Counted from the stretch's first letter, positions 15,663 to 25,100 are shown. The stretch: DNA of 52,645 nucleotides from Oscillospiraceae bacterium (GCA_020025675.1 JAHHRS010000008.1:1-52645), one strand, 5' to 3'. Notes: generated by a model from the letters alone, not told the origin. Numbers and translations are program-made.

Positions 15663-18287
15663 TTATTTTCCTAAACTCTCAAGACTGCGTTTAAGGTTTT
15701 CAATAAGGGCTTCCAGCTTTGCTTTTTTATCTCGTTCGATGTTAACAACATTCTCGGGCGCTCTTGAGACAAAGTTCTGGTTGGAAAGCTTTCCGATCTG
15801 GGCCTGAAGCTGTTTTTCAGCCTTCTCAAGCTCTTTTTCTATTCTCTCCTTCTCCTTTTGTAAATCCACAAGCTCTGCCATATTCATAAACATGCGGGCA
15901 TTATCGGTAATAACGGAAACCATATTTTCGCTGTTCTCAGGAGTTTCAACAGAAACCACAGCCTCGCTTGCGTATGCAAGCTTTTTAATAAAGTTTTCAC
16001 CGTCTTTGAAGGGCTGAGGTTTATCCGTTACAATAAAGAGTCTTGCCTTTCTGGACGGAGGAACATTCATTTCGCTTCTTCTTGCTCTCACTGCTTTAAT
16101 TGCGGCCATAACCATTTCAAAGTTCTGCTCATCCTGAGGGAAGCTGAGTTTCTCGGAGAATTCAGGGTAAGACGCAACCATTAGAGCCTGACCGTCGTGG
16201 GGCAGAGCCTGCCATATTTCCTCAGTTATGAAAGGCATGAAGGGGTGGAGAAGCTTCAGTATCTCGGTGAGAACGTAGAGCAGCACCTTCTGAGCTGATA
16301 TTTTCAGTTCTTCATTGTCTCCGTTGAGACGGGGCTTTGTCAGCTCGATATACCAGTCGCAAAAGCTGTCCCAGATAAAGTCGTAAATCTTACCTGCCGC
16401 AACGCCGATTTCAAAGCTGTCCATGTTGTCGCAGACTTCTTTTGTAACGTCGTTGAGCTTGCTGAGTATCCATTTATCCTCAGTTTCCAGCTTTTCCGGA
16501 AGCTCATTTTTATCAATAGTCAGGTTCATCATAACAAAACGGGATGCGTTCCAAATCTTGTTGCAGAAGTTACGCATTGCCTCGCACTTCTCAACATAAA
16601 AACGCATGTCGTTTCCGGGAGAGTTACCGGTTATCAGGTTAAAGCGAAGTGCATCAGCCCCGTATTTATCAATCATCTCCAGAGGATCAATGCCGTTACC
16701 CAGAGATTTTGACATCTTTCTTCCCTGACTGTCACGCACAAGGCCGTGGATAAATACAGTCTTAAATGGTTCCTCATCCATCTGCTCCATAGCGGAGAAT
16801 ATCATTCTTGCCACCCAGAAGAAGATTATATCATAACCTGTGACCATCACACTGGTGGGATACCAGTATTTGAGTTCCTCAGTCTTTTCAGGCCAGCCCA
16901 TAGTAGAAAACGGCCAGAGAGCGGAGGAGAACCATGTATCCAGCACATCCTCTTCTCTGTGAATATTCTTGCTGTGGCAGTGCTCGCACTCTGTTGCGTC
17001 CTCACGGGATACGGTTATATGGCCGCAGTCATCACAGTACCATGCGGGAATCTGATGACCCCACCAGAGCTGACGGGAAATACACCAGTCGTGGACATTC
17101 TCCATCCAGTTAAGGTAGGTCTTTGTAAAGCGTTCAGGCACAAATTTAATTCTGCCGTCTTTAACAACCTCAATAGCTTTTTCGGCAAGAGGAGCCATTT
17201 TAACAAACCACTGAGGGCTTGTCAGAGGCTCAACAACTGTGCCGCAGCGGTAACAGGTACCTACATTATGGCTGTAAGGCTCAACTTTTACAAGATAGCC
17301 CTGCTCCTCAAGGTCGGCAACAATGGCTTTCCTTGCCTCGAATCTGTCCATGCCGTTATATTTTCCGCCGTTAATTATCTTGGCATTTTCATCAATAACT
17401 TTAATCTGTTCCAGATTATGACGGAGGCCAACCTCGTAGTCGTTGGGGTCATGGCAGGGAGTCATCTTAACTGCGCCTGTACCAAAGCCAAGCTCAACGT
17501 AATCGTCGGCAACGATAGGGAGTTTTCTGCCAACAAGAGGCAGAATAGCGTTTTTGCCAACAAGGTGCTTATATCTCTCATCCTCCGGGTTAACGGCAAC
17601 ACCTGTATCACCAAGCAGTGTTTCCGGTCTGGTGGTGGCTATAATAAATTCCTCATCGGAATCCTCAACGGGGTATCTTATATACCAGAATGAACCGGGA
17701 ATATCCTTATATTCAACCTCTGCATCAGACAGCGCAGTACGGCAGTGCGGACACCAGTTTATAATACGATTGCCCTTGTAGATAAGTCCCTTATCGTATA
17801 GCTCGCAAAACGCTTCTCTAACAGCTTTAGCGCAGGTTTCGTCCATGGTAAAACGGCTTCTGTCCCAATCGCAGGAAACTCCCAGACTCTTCTGCTGTTC
17901 CACTATTCTGTCGCCGTACTGCTCTTTCCAAGCCCAGACACGCTTTAAAAACTCATCCCTGCCCAAATCGTAGCGGGTAAGTCCCTCTTCATTTCTTAAT
18001 ACTTCTTCGACCTTTATCTGAGTTGCAATCCCCGCATGGTCAACACCGGGAAGCCACAGAGCGGAATAGCCCTGCATACGTTTATAGCGGGTCAGAATAT
18101 CCTGCAAAGTGGAGTCAAGGGCATGGCCCATGTGAAGCTGTCCCGTAACGTTGGGAGGAGGCATAACTATGGAAAAGGGCTTTTTATCCTTATCTACATT
18201 TCCCTTAAAATATCCGCCCTGCATCCACATGTCATAAATTTTCTTTTCCACTGCTTTGGGCTCATACACCTTCGGAAGCTCTTTCAT
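15663..18287 (-). CDS. valS: Valyl-tRNA synthetase
   Basis: 874 residues from the ATG at 18287, eight bases after AGGAG (an ATG six bases further upstream is three bases from it). Class I synthetase charging tRNA-Val. Seen: PPPNVTGQLHMGHAL with the HIGH signature, WLPGVDHAGIATQ, the editing domain TTRPETLLGDTGVAVNPED, a Cys4-like knuckle (CDDCGHITVSREDATECEHC), WARMIFSAME, the KMSKS loop GRKMSKSLGNGIDP, anticodon-binding domain and a C-terminal coiled coil (LQKEKERIEKELEKAEKQ). Controlled by the T-box leader at 18305-18555. Confidence 0.97.
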   Translation of the reverse strand: MKELPKVYEPKAVEKKIYDMWMQGGYFKGNVDKDKKPFSIVMPPPNVTGQLHMGHALDSTLQDILTRYKRMQGYSALWLPGVDHAGIATQIKVEEVLRNEEGLTRYDLGRDEFLKRVWAWKEQYGDRIVEQQKSLGVSCDWDRSRFTMDETCAKAVREAFCELYDKGLIYKGNRIINWCPHCRTALSDAEVEYKDIPGSFWYIRYPVEDSDEEFIIATTRPETLLGDTGVAVNPEDERYKHLVGKNAILPLVGRKLPIVADDYVELGFGTGAVKMTPCHDPNDYEVGLRHNLEQIKVIDENAKIINGGKYNGMDRFEARKAIVADLEEQGYLVKVEPYSHNVGTCYRCGTVVEPLTSPQWFVKMAPLAEKAIEVVKDGRIKFVPERFTKTYLNWMENVHDWCISRQLWWGHQIPAWYCDDCGHITVSREDATECEHCHSKNIHREEDVLDTWFSSALWPFSTMGWPEKTEELKYWYPTSVMVTGYDIIFFWVARMIFSAMEQMDEEPFKTVFIHGLVRDSQGRKMSKSLGNGIDPLEMIDKYGADALRFNLITGNSPGNDMRFYVEKCEAMRNFCNKIWNASRFVMMNLTIDKNELPEKLETEDKWILSKLNDVTKEVCDNMDSFEIGVAAGKIYDFIWDSFCDWYIELTKPRLNGDNEELKISAQKVLLYVLTEILKLLHPFMPFITEEIWQALPHDGQALMVASYPEFSEKLSFPQDEQNFEMVMAAIKAVRARRSEMNVPPSRKARLFIVTDKPQPFKDGENFIKKLAYASEAVVSVETPENSENMVSVITDNARMFMNMAELVDLQKEKERIEKELEKAEKQLQAQIGKLSNQNFVSRAPENVVNIERDKKAKLEALIENLKRSLESLGK

Positions 18288-18304
18288 ATACATTCTCTCC
18301 TTTT

Positions 18305-18555
18305 AAAAATAGAAACGCCCTGAAGCATTTCATTGCTTCAGGGCGGAGAATATCCGTGGTACCACCTGAATTCCGTTTTCACGGCACTCAATTAGTCATT
18401 AACGCAGACATACGCCGAAGCTACGCAGATAAATCCTTCACTTCGGGCGCTCCAAGCCGACATTCCGCAAAAATCAATAGAAGCTCACACCGCCCGCTCC
18501 CTCTCTGAAATTGCCTTTAGCGTACTCCTGCTTTTCACAGCGCATTTTAAAATCG
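18305..18555 (-). promoter_or_regulatory. valS: T-box riboswitch, valine (valS leader)
   Basis: The minus-strand leader shows Stem I features (AGTA near the 5' side, CAGAGAGGGAG, GGCGGTGTGAG), a GTC valine codon after GGAAT at 18459-18461 as candidate specifier, the T-box core AGGTGGTACCACGG (18354-18367) and a terminator with the 12-bp stem CGCCCTGAAGCA/TGCTTCAGGGCG (18316-18345) followed by TTTCTATTTTT. Uncharged tRNA-Val would pair with specifier and T-box, favour the antiterminator and let valS be read. Confidence 0.93.
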
Positions 18556-18559
18556 CTTA

Positions 18560-18588
18560 ATTTTACTACTATTATGCCCCTTTGTCAA
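18560..18588 (-). promoter_or_regulatory. Promoter of the valS T-box transcript
   Basis: Minus-strand TTGACA (18583-18588), 17 bp, TAAAAT (18560-18565). The remaining 18590-18760 between this and the ABC gene holds no supportable gene. Confidence 0.8.
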
Positions 18589-18760
18589 CTAAAAGCTTCA
18601 TTCTTTTCAGTTTGAGGCGGAATAGTTTTGACTCCCGGCGCAAAGAAAATTATACGGTTTTCACGTTTCCTGCTTGCGGCAGTGATGATTTTTCTTAAAC
18701 ACAAAGCTATCCTCTGCCCTGCTGTCTGCTTTTCATTTTCTCTTTTATCACTAAGGCCAT

Positions 18761-20416
18761 TTAGGAAACTCTCCCGTTTTCTACTGAATATACCTTGTCG
18801 GCGATACCCATAGTAGAGGGTCTGTGAGAAACAAGAACCACAGTTTTACCCTCGTGCTGTTTGTGCAGAGATTGCAGGATTACAGCTTCATTCAGGCTGT
18901 CAAGGTTACTTGTAGGCTCATCTAACAGCATGAACGGTGAATCATGGAGAAATGCTCTTGCAAGACCTATTCTCTGTCTTTCTCCTCCGGAGAGGGTGTC
19001 ACCCAGTTCACCTACATCTGTATTGTATCCCTGAGGCAGACCCATAATGAAATCATGTACCGATGCTTTTTTACAGGCCGCAGTCACCTGCTCCATAGTT
19101 GCATCGGATTTTGCTATAAGAAGGTTATTTAAAATACTGTCTTTAAAAAGATGTGTTTCCTGAGTCATAAAGCTTTCCATATCTCGAAGATTATCAGTGT
19201 TTATATCATTAATACTTTTTCCTGATATAATCAGCTCTCCGCTGTCGCTCTCCCAGAAACGCATAAAGAGCTTTAACAGTGTAGATTTACCGCTGCCGCT
19301 TTTTCCCACTATTCCTACAATTTTACCTTTCGGAATAGTAAGGCTTAAATCTGAGATAATCTCTTCTTCATCATAAGAGAATGAGAGATTTCGGCACTCT
19401 GCGCCCTCAAATTTCACATCTTCCTTACCTGTTATGTCCTCTACAACGGGTTTTTCGTCCAGAATATCCAGCACTCTGTTTCCGGCTGCAAAAGTATACT
19501 GAAGGGTGCTTCCCAGATTAGCAAGAGCTACCACAGGACCGAAAGAACTCATAAGAGCAGCAGTGCAGATTAAAACACCGTCAAAAAGAATTTCACCCTT
19601 TAAATATAAATAAGTTGATAAAAACAGCATACAAAGGTCAAAGGCTATTAATACCGCACTTAAAACAGCTGATCCCATGCCGGCTTTGCTTTTAAGACTT
19701 CCGTCCTCCTGAGCAAGGTCACGGCTCTTTTGGAGCATTGCATCAAGCCGCTCATTACCGCAATTATACTGTATTATCTCATCAAGACCTCTTAGGCTGT
19801 CCAGAATAAAGCTTGAAAGTTCGCCCGACTTTACCCTGAAATTCAAGCCCCCGTCTCCGCTGAATTTTGAAATGTAAATTGGCAGAATAACGCCAACTGC
19901 TATGTAGGCAATAGCTGCCATAAGTCCCAAAAGCCAGTGATAAGAGCCTACAATGAGGCACATTATAATAGAAAATATCAGTGCAATGGCCATTGGTGAA
20001 ATGGTGTGGGCATAAAAGACTTCCAGAAGTTCAATATCTGAACTGATTATTGAAATAAGGTCACCTTTGTCCCGACCTTCAAGCTTGGCAGGAGCAAGCT
20101 TTCTAAGTGCGCCGAACACTTTATCTCTTATAAGAGCAAGAAGTTTAAAGGCTATAAAATGGTTTGAAGCCTGTTCGGCATAGCGCAAAATTCCACGGAG
20201 TACCGCAAAAATGCCCATTGAGATAAATACAGCTTTGATGCTCCATTTCACAGAGAAGCCCAAAAGTCCCGCAACGGCTGTAACGCCGGATATAGTTATA
20301 AACGAAGCACAGAGATTTCCGACCACGCCCATAATAATTGCCAAAACCATAAAACCAATTAGTGGTTTCACAAGGCCGGCAAGCCTTGTCATTACTTTAA
20401 ATCCGCTTCTTTTCAT
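18761..20416 (-). CDS. ABC exporter subunit, ATPase/permease fusion (CydC-like)
   Basis: 551 residues from the ATG at 20416, nine bases after GGAGGG; one base separates it from the stop of the partner gene. N-terminal six-helix ABC membrane domain (about residues 1-300) and C-terminal ATPase with Walker A GKSGSGKST, Q loop ETHLFKDS, signature LSGGERQR, Walker B FMLLDEPTSNLD and the H loop VSHRPST. With its partner it forms a heterodimeric exporter of the type annotated as CydDC or multidrug. No cytochrome bd genes are nearby, so thiol export is only one possibility. Confidence 0.88.
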   Translation of the reverse strand: MKRSGFKVMTRLAGLVKPLIGFMVLAIIMGVVGNLCASFITISGVTAVAGLLGFSVKWSIKAVFISMGIFAVLRGILRYAEQASNHFIAFKLLALIRDKVFGALRKLAPAKLEGRDKGDLISIISSDIELLEVFYAHTISPMAIALIFSIIMCLIVGSYHWLLGLMAAIAYIAVGVILPIYISKFSGDGGLNFRVKSGELSSFILDSLRGLDEIIQYNCGNERLDAMLQKSRDLAQEDGSLKSKAGMGSAVLSAVLIAFDLCMLFLSTYLYLKGEILFDGVLICTAALMSSFGPVVALANLGSTLQYTFAAGNRVLDILDEKPVVEDITGKEDVKFEGAECRNLSFSYDEEEIISDLSLTIPKGKIVGIVGKSGSGKSTLLKLFMRFWESDSGELIISGKSINDINTDNLRDMESFMTQETHLFKDSILNNLLIAKSDATMEQVTAACKKASVHDFIMGLPQGYNTDVGELGDTLSGGERQRIGLARAFLHDSPFMLLDEPTSNLDSLNEAVILQSLHKQHEGKTVVLVSHRPSTMGIADKVYSVENGRVS

Positions 20417-20417
20417 G

Positions 20418-22145
20418 TCAGCCCTCCACATACTCTTCCAGCTCTCTCTGCTTGTCCCAGAGCTTTTTGTATACGCCGTCATGCTGTAATAGGTCAGCGT
20501 GTTTTCCTTCTTCTGCAAGTCTGCCGCTTTCCATTACATAAATATTATCGGCAGATACAGCGTTTAAAAGTCTGTGAGAAATCATTATAACTGTCTTTTC
20601 CTTGGCTATTTTGTATATTTCAGCCATAATTTCGTTTTCACTGTCCGCATCAATGTTTGACGTTGCCTCATCGAAAATATATACCGGACTGTGGTGCAGA
20701 ATTGCACGGGCAAGAGCAAGTCTCTGCCTCTGTCCGCCGGAAAGGTTGGCTCCCCTCTCGCTGAGAAGGCTGTCAAGACCGTTTTCGCTTTCTAAGAAAT
20801 CCCAGAGATTAACGCGCTTTAAAACATTTATAAGCTCCTCATCTCCGGCAGCAGGCGCGCCCATCAGCAGGTTCTGCCGCACAGTGCCTTTAAAAAGGTA
20901 GCTTTGATGACTTATGTAGGTAAAATTCTCCGCAAGGCTTGCTTCATTTATTTTAGAAAGCTCTATTCCTCCCACGGTAATAGTACCTGTATAATTTTTA
21001 TTTTTTCCCATAAGCAGTCCTGCCAGAGTGGATTTACCGCAGCCGCTCATACCCACAATAGCTGTAAAGCTGCCTTTCGGAAAGCTCATATTGATATTAT
21101 TTAAAATCTCTCTGCTCCCGTCATAGGAGAAGCTCAGTCCCTCTATTTTGGCAGAACAATCTTCCCCGATAGTTTCCGGTTTCTCTTCAGGAACAGGCAT
21201 ATCAATAAGTCTGAAAATTTTATCAGACGCAGCCATTCCGTTCATTGCAATATGGAAGAAGCTTCCAAGCATACGCATTGGTATAAAGTAATCGGCAGAA
21301 AGGAAGATTATCAGCAGGCATCCGGCAAGCTCAACTCTGCCCTTTGAAAACTGGCTCACCGCCATAATAATTCCCAGAGCCGCTCCGCCGTAGGCCACAA
21401 GATCCATAATGCTTATGGAATTTAGCTGCATAGTAAGAACACGCATGGTAATTTTGCGGAACTTTTCAGCCTCGGTGTTCATCATCCGGTGTCTTTCCTC
21501 ATCTGCCTTATAAATTTTAAGAGTTGTTAGTCCCTGCAAATTTTCAAGGAAAGTATCGCCTAAACCTGTATACTGATCCCAATATTTAGACAGCAGCTTT
21601 TTTGCCCAAGTCTGCACCGCTGCTATGGAAACAGGTATTAAAGGCACGCACACCAGCAGCACTATGGCAGAGGGAAAATTTATAAAGCTCATTACAATAA
21701 AAAGCGTAAACGGCGCTATCATTGCATAAAAAAACTGCGGAAGATATGAACCGAAGTAGCTTTCAAGCTGGTCTATTCCCTCAACAGCTACCTGTACAAC
21801 CTCCGAAGTTCTAAGTTTCTCATTATAGCTGCTTCCCAGCTTCAAAAGCTTTTCATATATCTTCTGCCGCAGAGTAATTTTAACGCTCTTTCCGGAGAGC
21901 CAGCTCATTTTAGACGAGCCATAAGAGCAGACCGCTTCTATTATGAGTGCTGCAATGGAAATTATAACAGTCCTGATTAAGTTTTGCTGATTAAAACTAT
22001 TATTAAACAGCGACGCCATAAAGTCGGTCAAGGCCCACATTAAAAAAATATTGGCAATAAGAGATGCAAACTGAAAAGCCACGTTTCCGGCTATATACTT
22101 TTTACTCTCTTTAACAGTGCCTATAAGGCGCTTGTTTATCATCAT
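20418..22145 (-). CDS. ABC exporter subunit, ATPase/permease fusion (CydD-like)
   Basis: 575 residues. Membrane domain with the GKSVKITLRQKIYEKLLKLG and VEGIDQLESYFGSYLPQ stretches typical of CydD-like subunits, then the ATPase: GMSGCGKST, HQSYLFKGTV, LSGGQRQR, YIFDEATSNID, ISHRLL. AGGAG lies ten bases before the start. First gene of a two-gene unit with a clear promoter (22249-22277) and a palindrome in the leader (22178-22195). Confidence 0.88.
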   Translation of the reverse strand: MMINKRLIGTVKESKKYIAGNVAFQFASLIANIFLMWALTDFMASLFNNSFNQQNLIRTVIISIAALIIEAVCSYGSSKMSWLSGKSVKITLRQKIYEKLLKLGSSYNEKLRTSEVVQVAVEGIDQLESYFGSYLPQFFYAMIAPFTLFIVMSFINFPSAIVLLVCVPLIPVSIAAVQTWAKKLLSKYWDQYTGLGDTFLENLQGLTTLKIYKADEERHRMMNTEAEKFRKITMRVLTMQLNSISIMDLVAYGGAALGIIMAVSQFSKGRVELAGCLLIIFLSADYFIPMRMLGSFFHIAMNGMAASDKIFRLIDMPVPEEKPETIGEDCSAKIEGLSFSYDGSREILNNINMSFPKGSFTAIVGMSGCGKSTLAGLLMGKNKNYTGTITVGGIELSKINEASLAENFTYISHQSYLFKGTVRQNLLMGAPAAGDEELINVLKRVNLWDFLESENGLDSLLSERGANLSGGQRQRLALARAILHHSPVYIFDEATSNIDADSENEIMAEIYKIAKEKTVIMISHRLLNAVSADNIYVMESGRLAEEGKHADLLQHDGVYKKLWDKQRELEEYVEG

Positions 22146-22177
22146 CTTTCTCTATCTCCTCTGTACTTCAGCGCTTT

Positions 22178-22195
22178 GGTTAGTTATTTCTAACC
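22178..22195. promoter_or_regulatory. Palindrome in the leader of the ABC exporter pair
   Basis: GGTTAG-TTATTT-CTAACC, a perfect 6+6 inverted repeat about 50 bp after the predicted transcript start and 33 bp before the start codon. A second inverted pair (TTCTCT/AGAGAA) lies at about 22210-22240. Could be an operator of MarR/TetR type or an RNA hairpin. Confidence 0.4.
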
Positions 22196-22248
22196 TCATG
22201 CTTTAAAATAAATTCTCTCCCAATTATCAGTTAGAGAACTCAAACCAG

Positions 22249-22277
22249 AGTATATCAAATAAATTTTTCCATGTCAA
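22249..22277 (-). promoter_or_regulatory. Promoter of the ABC exporter pair
   Basis: Minus-strand TTGACA (22272-22277), 17 bp, TATACT (22249-22254). Confidence 0.8.
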
Positions 22278-22292
22278 CACGATTTTATATAC

Positions 22293-22331
22293 GAATATCC
22301 GGGAGCTGAAAATTTAAGCTCCCGGATATTC
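22293..22331 (-). terminator. Long hairpin after the thioredoxin-reductase-like gene
   Basis: A perfect 15-bp stem GAATATCCGGGAGCT/AGCTCCCGGATATTC with a 9-nt loop right after the stop codon. No strong T run follows on either strand, so it may terminate weakly or protect the 3' end. Confidence 0.6.
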
Positions 22332-22334
22332 ATT

Positions 22335-23150
22335 TTATCGCTTTTCGTCCAGATATTCGCAGGCAGAAAGCGCCGCGATATTACCTTCCCCTGCCGCTTT
22401 GGCAAGCTGATAGGGTTTTCCGGCACAGTCACCGGCGGCGAAAACACCATGAACGCTGGTTGCCATCTTTTTATCTGTTATAATTCCGCCCTTCTCGTAT
22501 TTAAGTCCCGGTACAAGGTTCTGTACGGAAACGGTGTCTTTTATTATAAAAACGCAGTCCACATCATATTCTTTGCCGCCGTAGCTCAGCTTATTTGCCT
22601 TATTATCTCCGGTGATTACGCATTTTCCCGGTTTATCAAAATGGAGTACTTCACAGCCTATACCACGGAGAAAATCTACATCCTGCCGTGCCTCCTCACT
22701 GTTCCCGATTAATGCCACGGTCTTTCCCCTGTACAGCATACCGTCGCATGTTGCGCAGTAGCTGACTCCGCGGCCTAAAAATTCGGCCTCTCCCGGATAA
22801 AGATTTTCCCTTGTAATTCCTGCTGCAATTATAAGCGCTTTTGCCGAATAAAAATCATTTTCAACCGCCACACCGAAGCTGTCTTCCATTGGCATTACGG
22901 ACAGCGCACGGCCTTTAATAACCTGTGCCTGACTTTCCTCAAGCTGGCGTCTGAAAAGCTCAGTCAGTTCTTTTCCCGTAATGCCGGGAACGCCGGGATA
23001 ATTTGTGACCATCTCAGCTTTATATAAGCTGCTGGTCTCCATAGGGTTTGTGACAACGCCCACGGTTTTCCCTCTGTTAAGACAGGTAAGTGCAGCAGAG
23101 CTGCCAGCCACACCGCCGCCGATAATTATTATATCAAAAGACTGGGACAT
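22335..23150 (-). CDS. Thioredoxin-reductase-like flavoprotein (short form)
   Basis: 271 residues, shorter than the usual ~310. FAD motif IIIIGGGVAGSSAA, redox motif CATCDG (two Cys spaced as in TrxB) and the C-terminal GVFAAGDCAG motif are all present. The second nucleotide-binding loop reads LIGNSEEARQDV with no HRR after it, so the NADPH signature of classical TrxB is missing. It may use ferredoxin or another donor, as known for flavin-type ferredoxin-dependent relatives in clostridia, or act on a partner not encoded here. AGGAGG ten bases before the ATG. Divergent from glnS. Confidence 0.82.
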   Translation of the reverse strand: MSQSFDIIIIGGGVAGSSAALTCLNRGKTVGVVTNPMETSSLYKAEMVTNYPGVPGITGKELTELFRRQLEESQAQVIKGRALSVMPMEDSFGVAVENDFYSAKALIIAAGITRENLYPGEAEFLGRGVSYCATCDGMLYRGKTVALIGNSEEARQDVDFLRGIGCEVLHFDKPGKCVITGDNKANKLSYGGKEYDVDCVFIIKDTVSVQNLVPGLKYEKGGIITDKKMATSVHGVFAAGDCAGKPYQLAKAAGEGNIAALSACEYLDEKR

Positions 23151-23194
23151 ATATTTTAATCCTCCTGTTTTTTCTTTAGTTTATCACTTTCTTA

Positions 23195-23223
23195 TTGTAT
23201 TTACCAGAAAAATCGTATATACT
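23195..23223 (+). promoter_or_regulatory. glnS: Promoter of glnS
   Basis: TTGTAT (23195-23200), 17 bp, TATACT (23218-23223), 31 bp before the start codon. Confidence 0.65.
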
Positions 23224-23254
23224 GTTTGGGTATTTATTTTAGGAGAGGATAGAC

Positions 23255-24946
23255 ATGGAAGAAACTACAAGAAACTTTATTGATGCCTTTGTGCAGGAAG
23301 ATCTTTCCGAAGGTCAGCGTTGTTACGGAATGCAGGTTCATACCCGTTTTCCTCCTGAACCCAACGGTTATCTCCATATAGGTCACTGCAAGGCTTTGAC
23401 AATAGATTTCGGTACCGCAGAAAAATTCGGCGGCATTTGTAACCTCCGCATGGATGACACTAACCCCGCAAAAGAGGACACCGAGTATGTAGACGCCATT
23501 CAGGAAGATATACACTGGCTTGGCTTTGACTGGGGTGATAGATTTTATTACGGCTCAGACTATTTTGAGCAGACTTATGCCTACGCAGAGGAGCTTATAA
23601 AAAAAGGACTTGCCTATGTATGCGAGCTGACACCGGAGCAGTTCAGGGAGTACAGGGGCGATACCTCTCACCCTGCTATCAGCCCTTGGCGTGACAGGCC
23701 GATCGAGGAGAGCCTTGACCTTTTCAGACGTATGCGTGCCGGTGAATTCCCTGAAGGAAAATACACCCTCAGAGCTAAAATTGATCTTGCCAGCGGCAAC
23801 TTTAATATGCGTGATCCGGTTATCTACCGTATAAGATACATTGAGCACCACCGTCAGGGTACAAAATGGTGCATTTTCCCAATGTATGACTTTGCCCACC
23901 CGATTCAGGACGCTCTTGAGGGCATCACACACTCTCTCTGCTCTCTTGAATATGAGGCACACAGACCTCTTTATGACTGGGTTGTATCAAATGTATCTAT
24001 TCCGGGTATTAAGCCCAGACAGATAGAATTTGCAAGACTTGGCATTAACTACACCGTGATGTCAAAGAGAAAGCTGAGACAGCTGGTTGAGGAGCACAGA
24101 GTTTCCGGCTGGGACGACCCCAGAATGCCCACCCTCTGCGGTCTTCGCAGAAGAGGTTACACCTCCCGCTCTATCCGTGATTTCTGCCAGCGTATCGGCG
24201 TTTCCAAGGTTGACTCTACTGTTGACTGGGCGCTGCTTGAAAGCTGCCTCCGTTCCGATTTAAACGAGAATGCCACCAGAGTTATGGCTGTTCTGCACCC
24301 TGTGAAGCTTACTGTTACCAACTATCCTGAAGGTCAGAGCGAAACTCTCACCGTTGAAAATAACCCCCTCAAGCCTGAAGAGGGTACAAGAGAAGTCTCC
24401 TTCTCCCGTAATCTGTGGATTGAGGCTGACGACTTTATGGAAGTGCCGGAAAACAAAAAGTATAAGCGTCTTTACCCCGGCTTTGAGGTTCGCCTCAAGG
24501 GTGCATACCTTGTAACATGCACAGGCTGTGCTAAAGATGAAAACGGAAATGTGACCGAAGTTTTCTGTGAATATGACCCTGAAAGCCGCGGCGGTGACCC
24601 CGCTGACGGTCGTAAGGTTAAGGGTGCTACTATACACTGGGTAGATGCCAACACCGCAGTTGATGCACAGGTACGTCTCTATGACTACCTGTTTACCGAT
24701 CCTGACCCCGACGGCCCGGACAAAAACTTTCTCGATTATTTAAATCCTGAAAGTCTTATCGTCTTAAACGGCTGCAAGCTTGAAAAGAGTTTGGCAGACG
24801 CCCCAACGCCTCAGAAGGGCAAGGATTCTCAGAGCTACCAGTTTATGCGTCAGGGCTACTTCTGTCAGGATAATAAGGACTCAAGTCCTGAGCATCTGGT
24901 ATTTAACAGAGCTGTTGCTCTTAAAGACAGCTTCAAAATACAATAA
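23255..24946 (+). CDS. glnS: Glutaminyl-tRNA synthetase
   Basis: 563 residues. Class Ic synthetase: PPEPNGYLHIGHCKA (HIGH), CNLRMDDTNP, HPIQDALEGITHSLC, KMSKS counterpart VMSKRKL, and a C-terminal two-barrel anticodon domain (about residues 335-560). It charges tRNA-Gln directly. Many Firmicutes lack GlnRS and use GluRS plus GatCAB, so its presence says the direct route exists here. GAGAGGA precedes the ATG. Monocistronic, with its own promoter and terminator. Confidence 0.96.
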   Translation: MEETTRNFIDAFVQEDLSEGQRCYGMQVHTRFPPEPNGYLHIGHCKALTIDFGTAEKFGGICNLRMDDTNPAKEDTEYVDAIQEDIHWLGFDWGDRFYYGSDYFEQTYAYAEELIKKGLAYVCELTPEQFREYRGDTSHPAISPWRDRPIEESLDLFRRMRAGEFPEGKYTLRAKIDLASGNFNMRDPVIYRIRYIEHHRQGTKWCIFPMYDFAHPIQDALEGITHSLCSLEYEAHRPLYDWVVSNVSIPGIKPRQIEFARLGINYTVMSKRKLRQLVEEHRVSGWDDPRMPTLCGLRRRGYTSRSIRDFCQRIGVSKVDSTVDWALLESCLRSDLNENATRVMAVLHPVKLTVTNYPEGQSETLTVENNPLKPEEGTREVSFSRNLWIEADDFMEVPENKKYKRLYPGFEVRLKGAYLVTCTGCAKDENGNVTEVFCEYDPESRGGDPADGRKVKGATIHWVDANTAVDAQVRLYDYLFTDPDPDGPDKNFLDYLNPESLIVLNGCKLEKSLADAPTPQKGKDSQSYQFMRQGYFCQDNKDSSPEHLVFNRAVALKDSFKIQ

Positions 24947-24978
24947 GCTGTATATCTTTTAATTTATACAAATCTCTT

Positions 24979-25011
24979 GAAAGCGGAATGGCTATAAGCT
25001 GTTCCGCTTTC
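24979..25011 (+). terminator. Terminator of glnS
   Basis: Stem GAAAGCGGAA/TTCCGCTTTC with a 13-nt loop, followed by a T-rich stretch. Confidence 0.75.
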
Positions 25012-25042
25012 ATTTTCAGTTATTTTTTCAGAATTTAACCAT

Positions 25043-25087
25043 AAAAAAGGGGCAGTGCTGTGGTTTTACCCAAAGTACTGCCCTTTC
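25043..25087 (-). terminator. Terminator of the ion transporter gene
   Basis: Minus-strand stem AAAGGGCAGT paired with ACTGCCCCTTT (one bulged base) followed by T6. Confidence 0.75.
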
Positions 25088-25100
25088 ATTTCTAATTAAA

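Noticed and set aside
16746..17693. A 315-codon plus-strand open frame
   Set aside because: Lies wholly antisense to valS, no ribosome site, and the composition is that of a reverse-strand shadow.
18761..23150. A cytochrome bd assembly cluster (cydABDC)
   Set aside because: Only CydDC-like exporter genes are present; no cydA or cydB, and the pair could equally be a general exporter.
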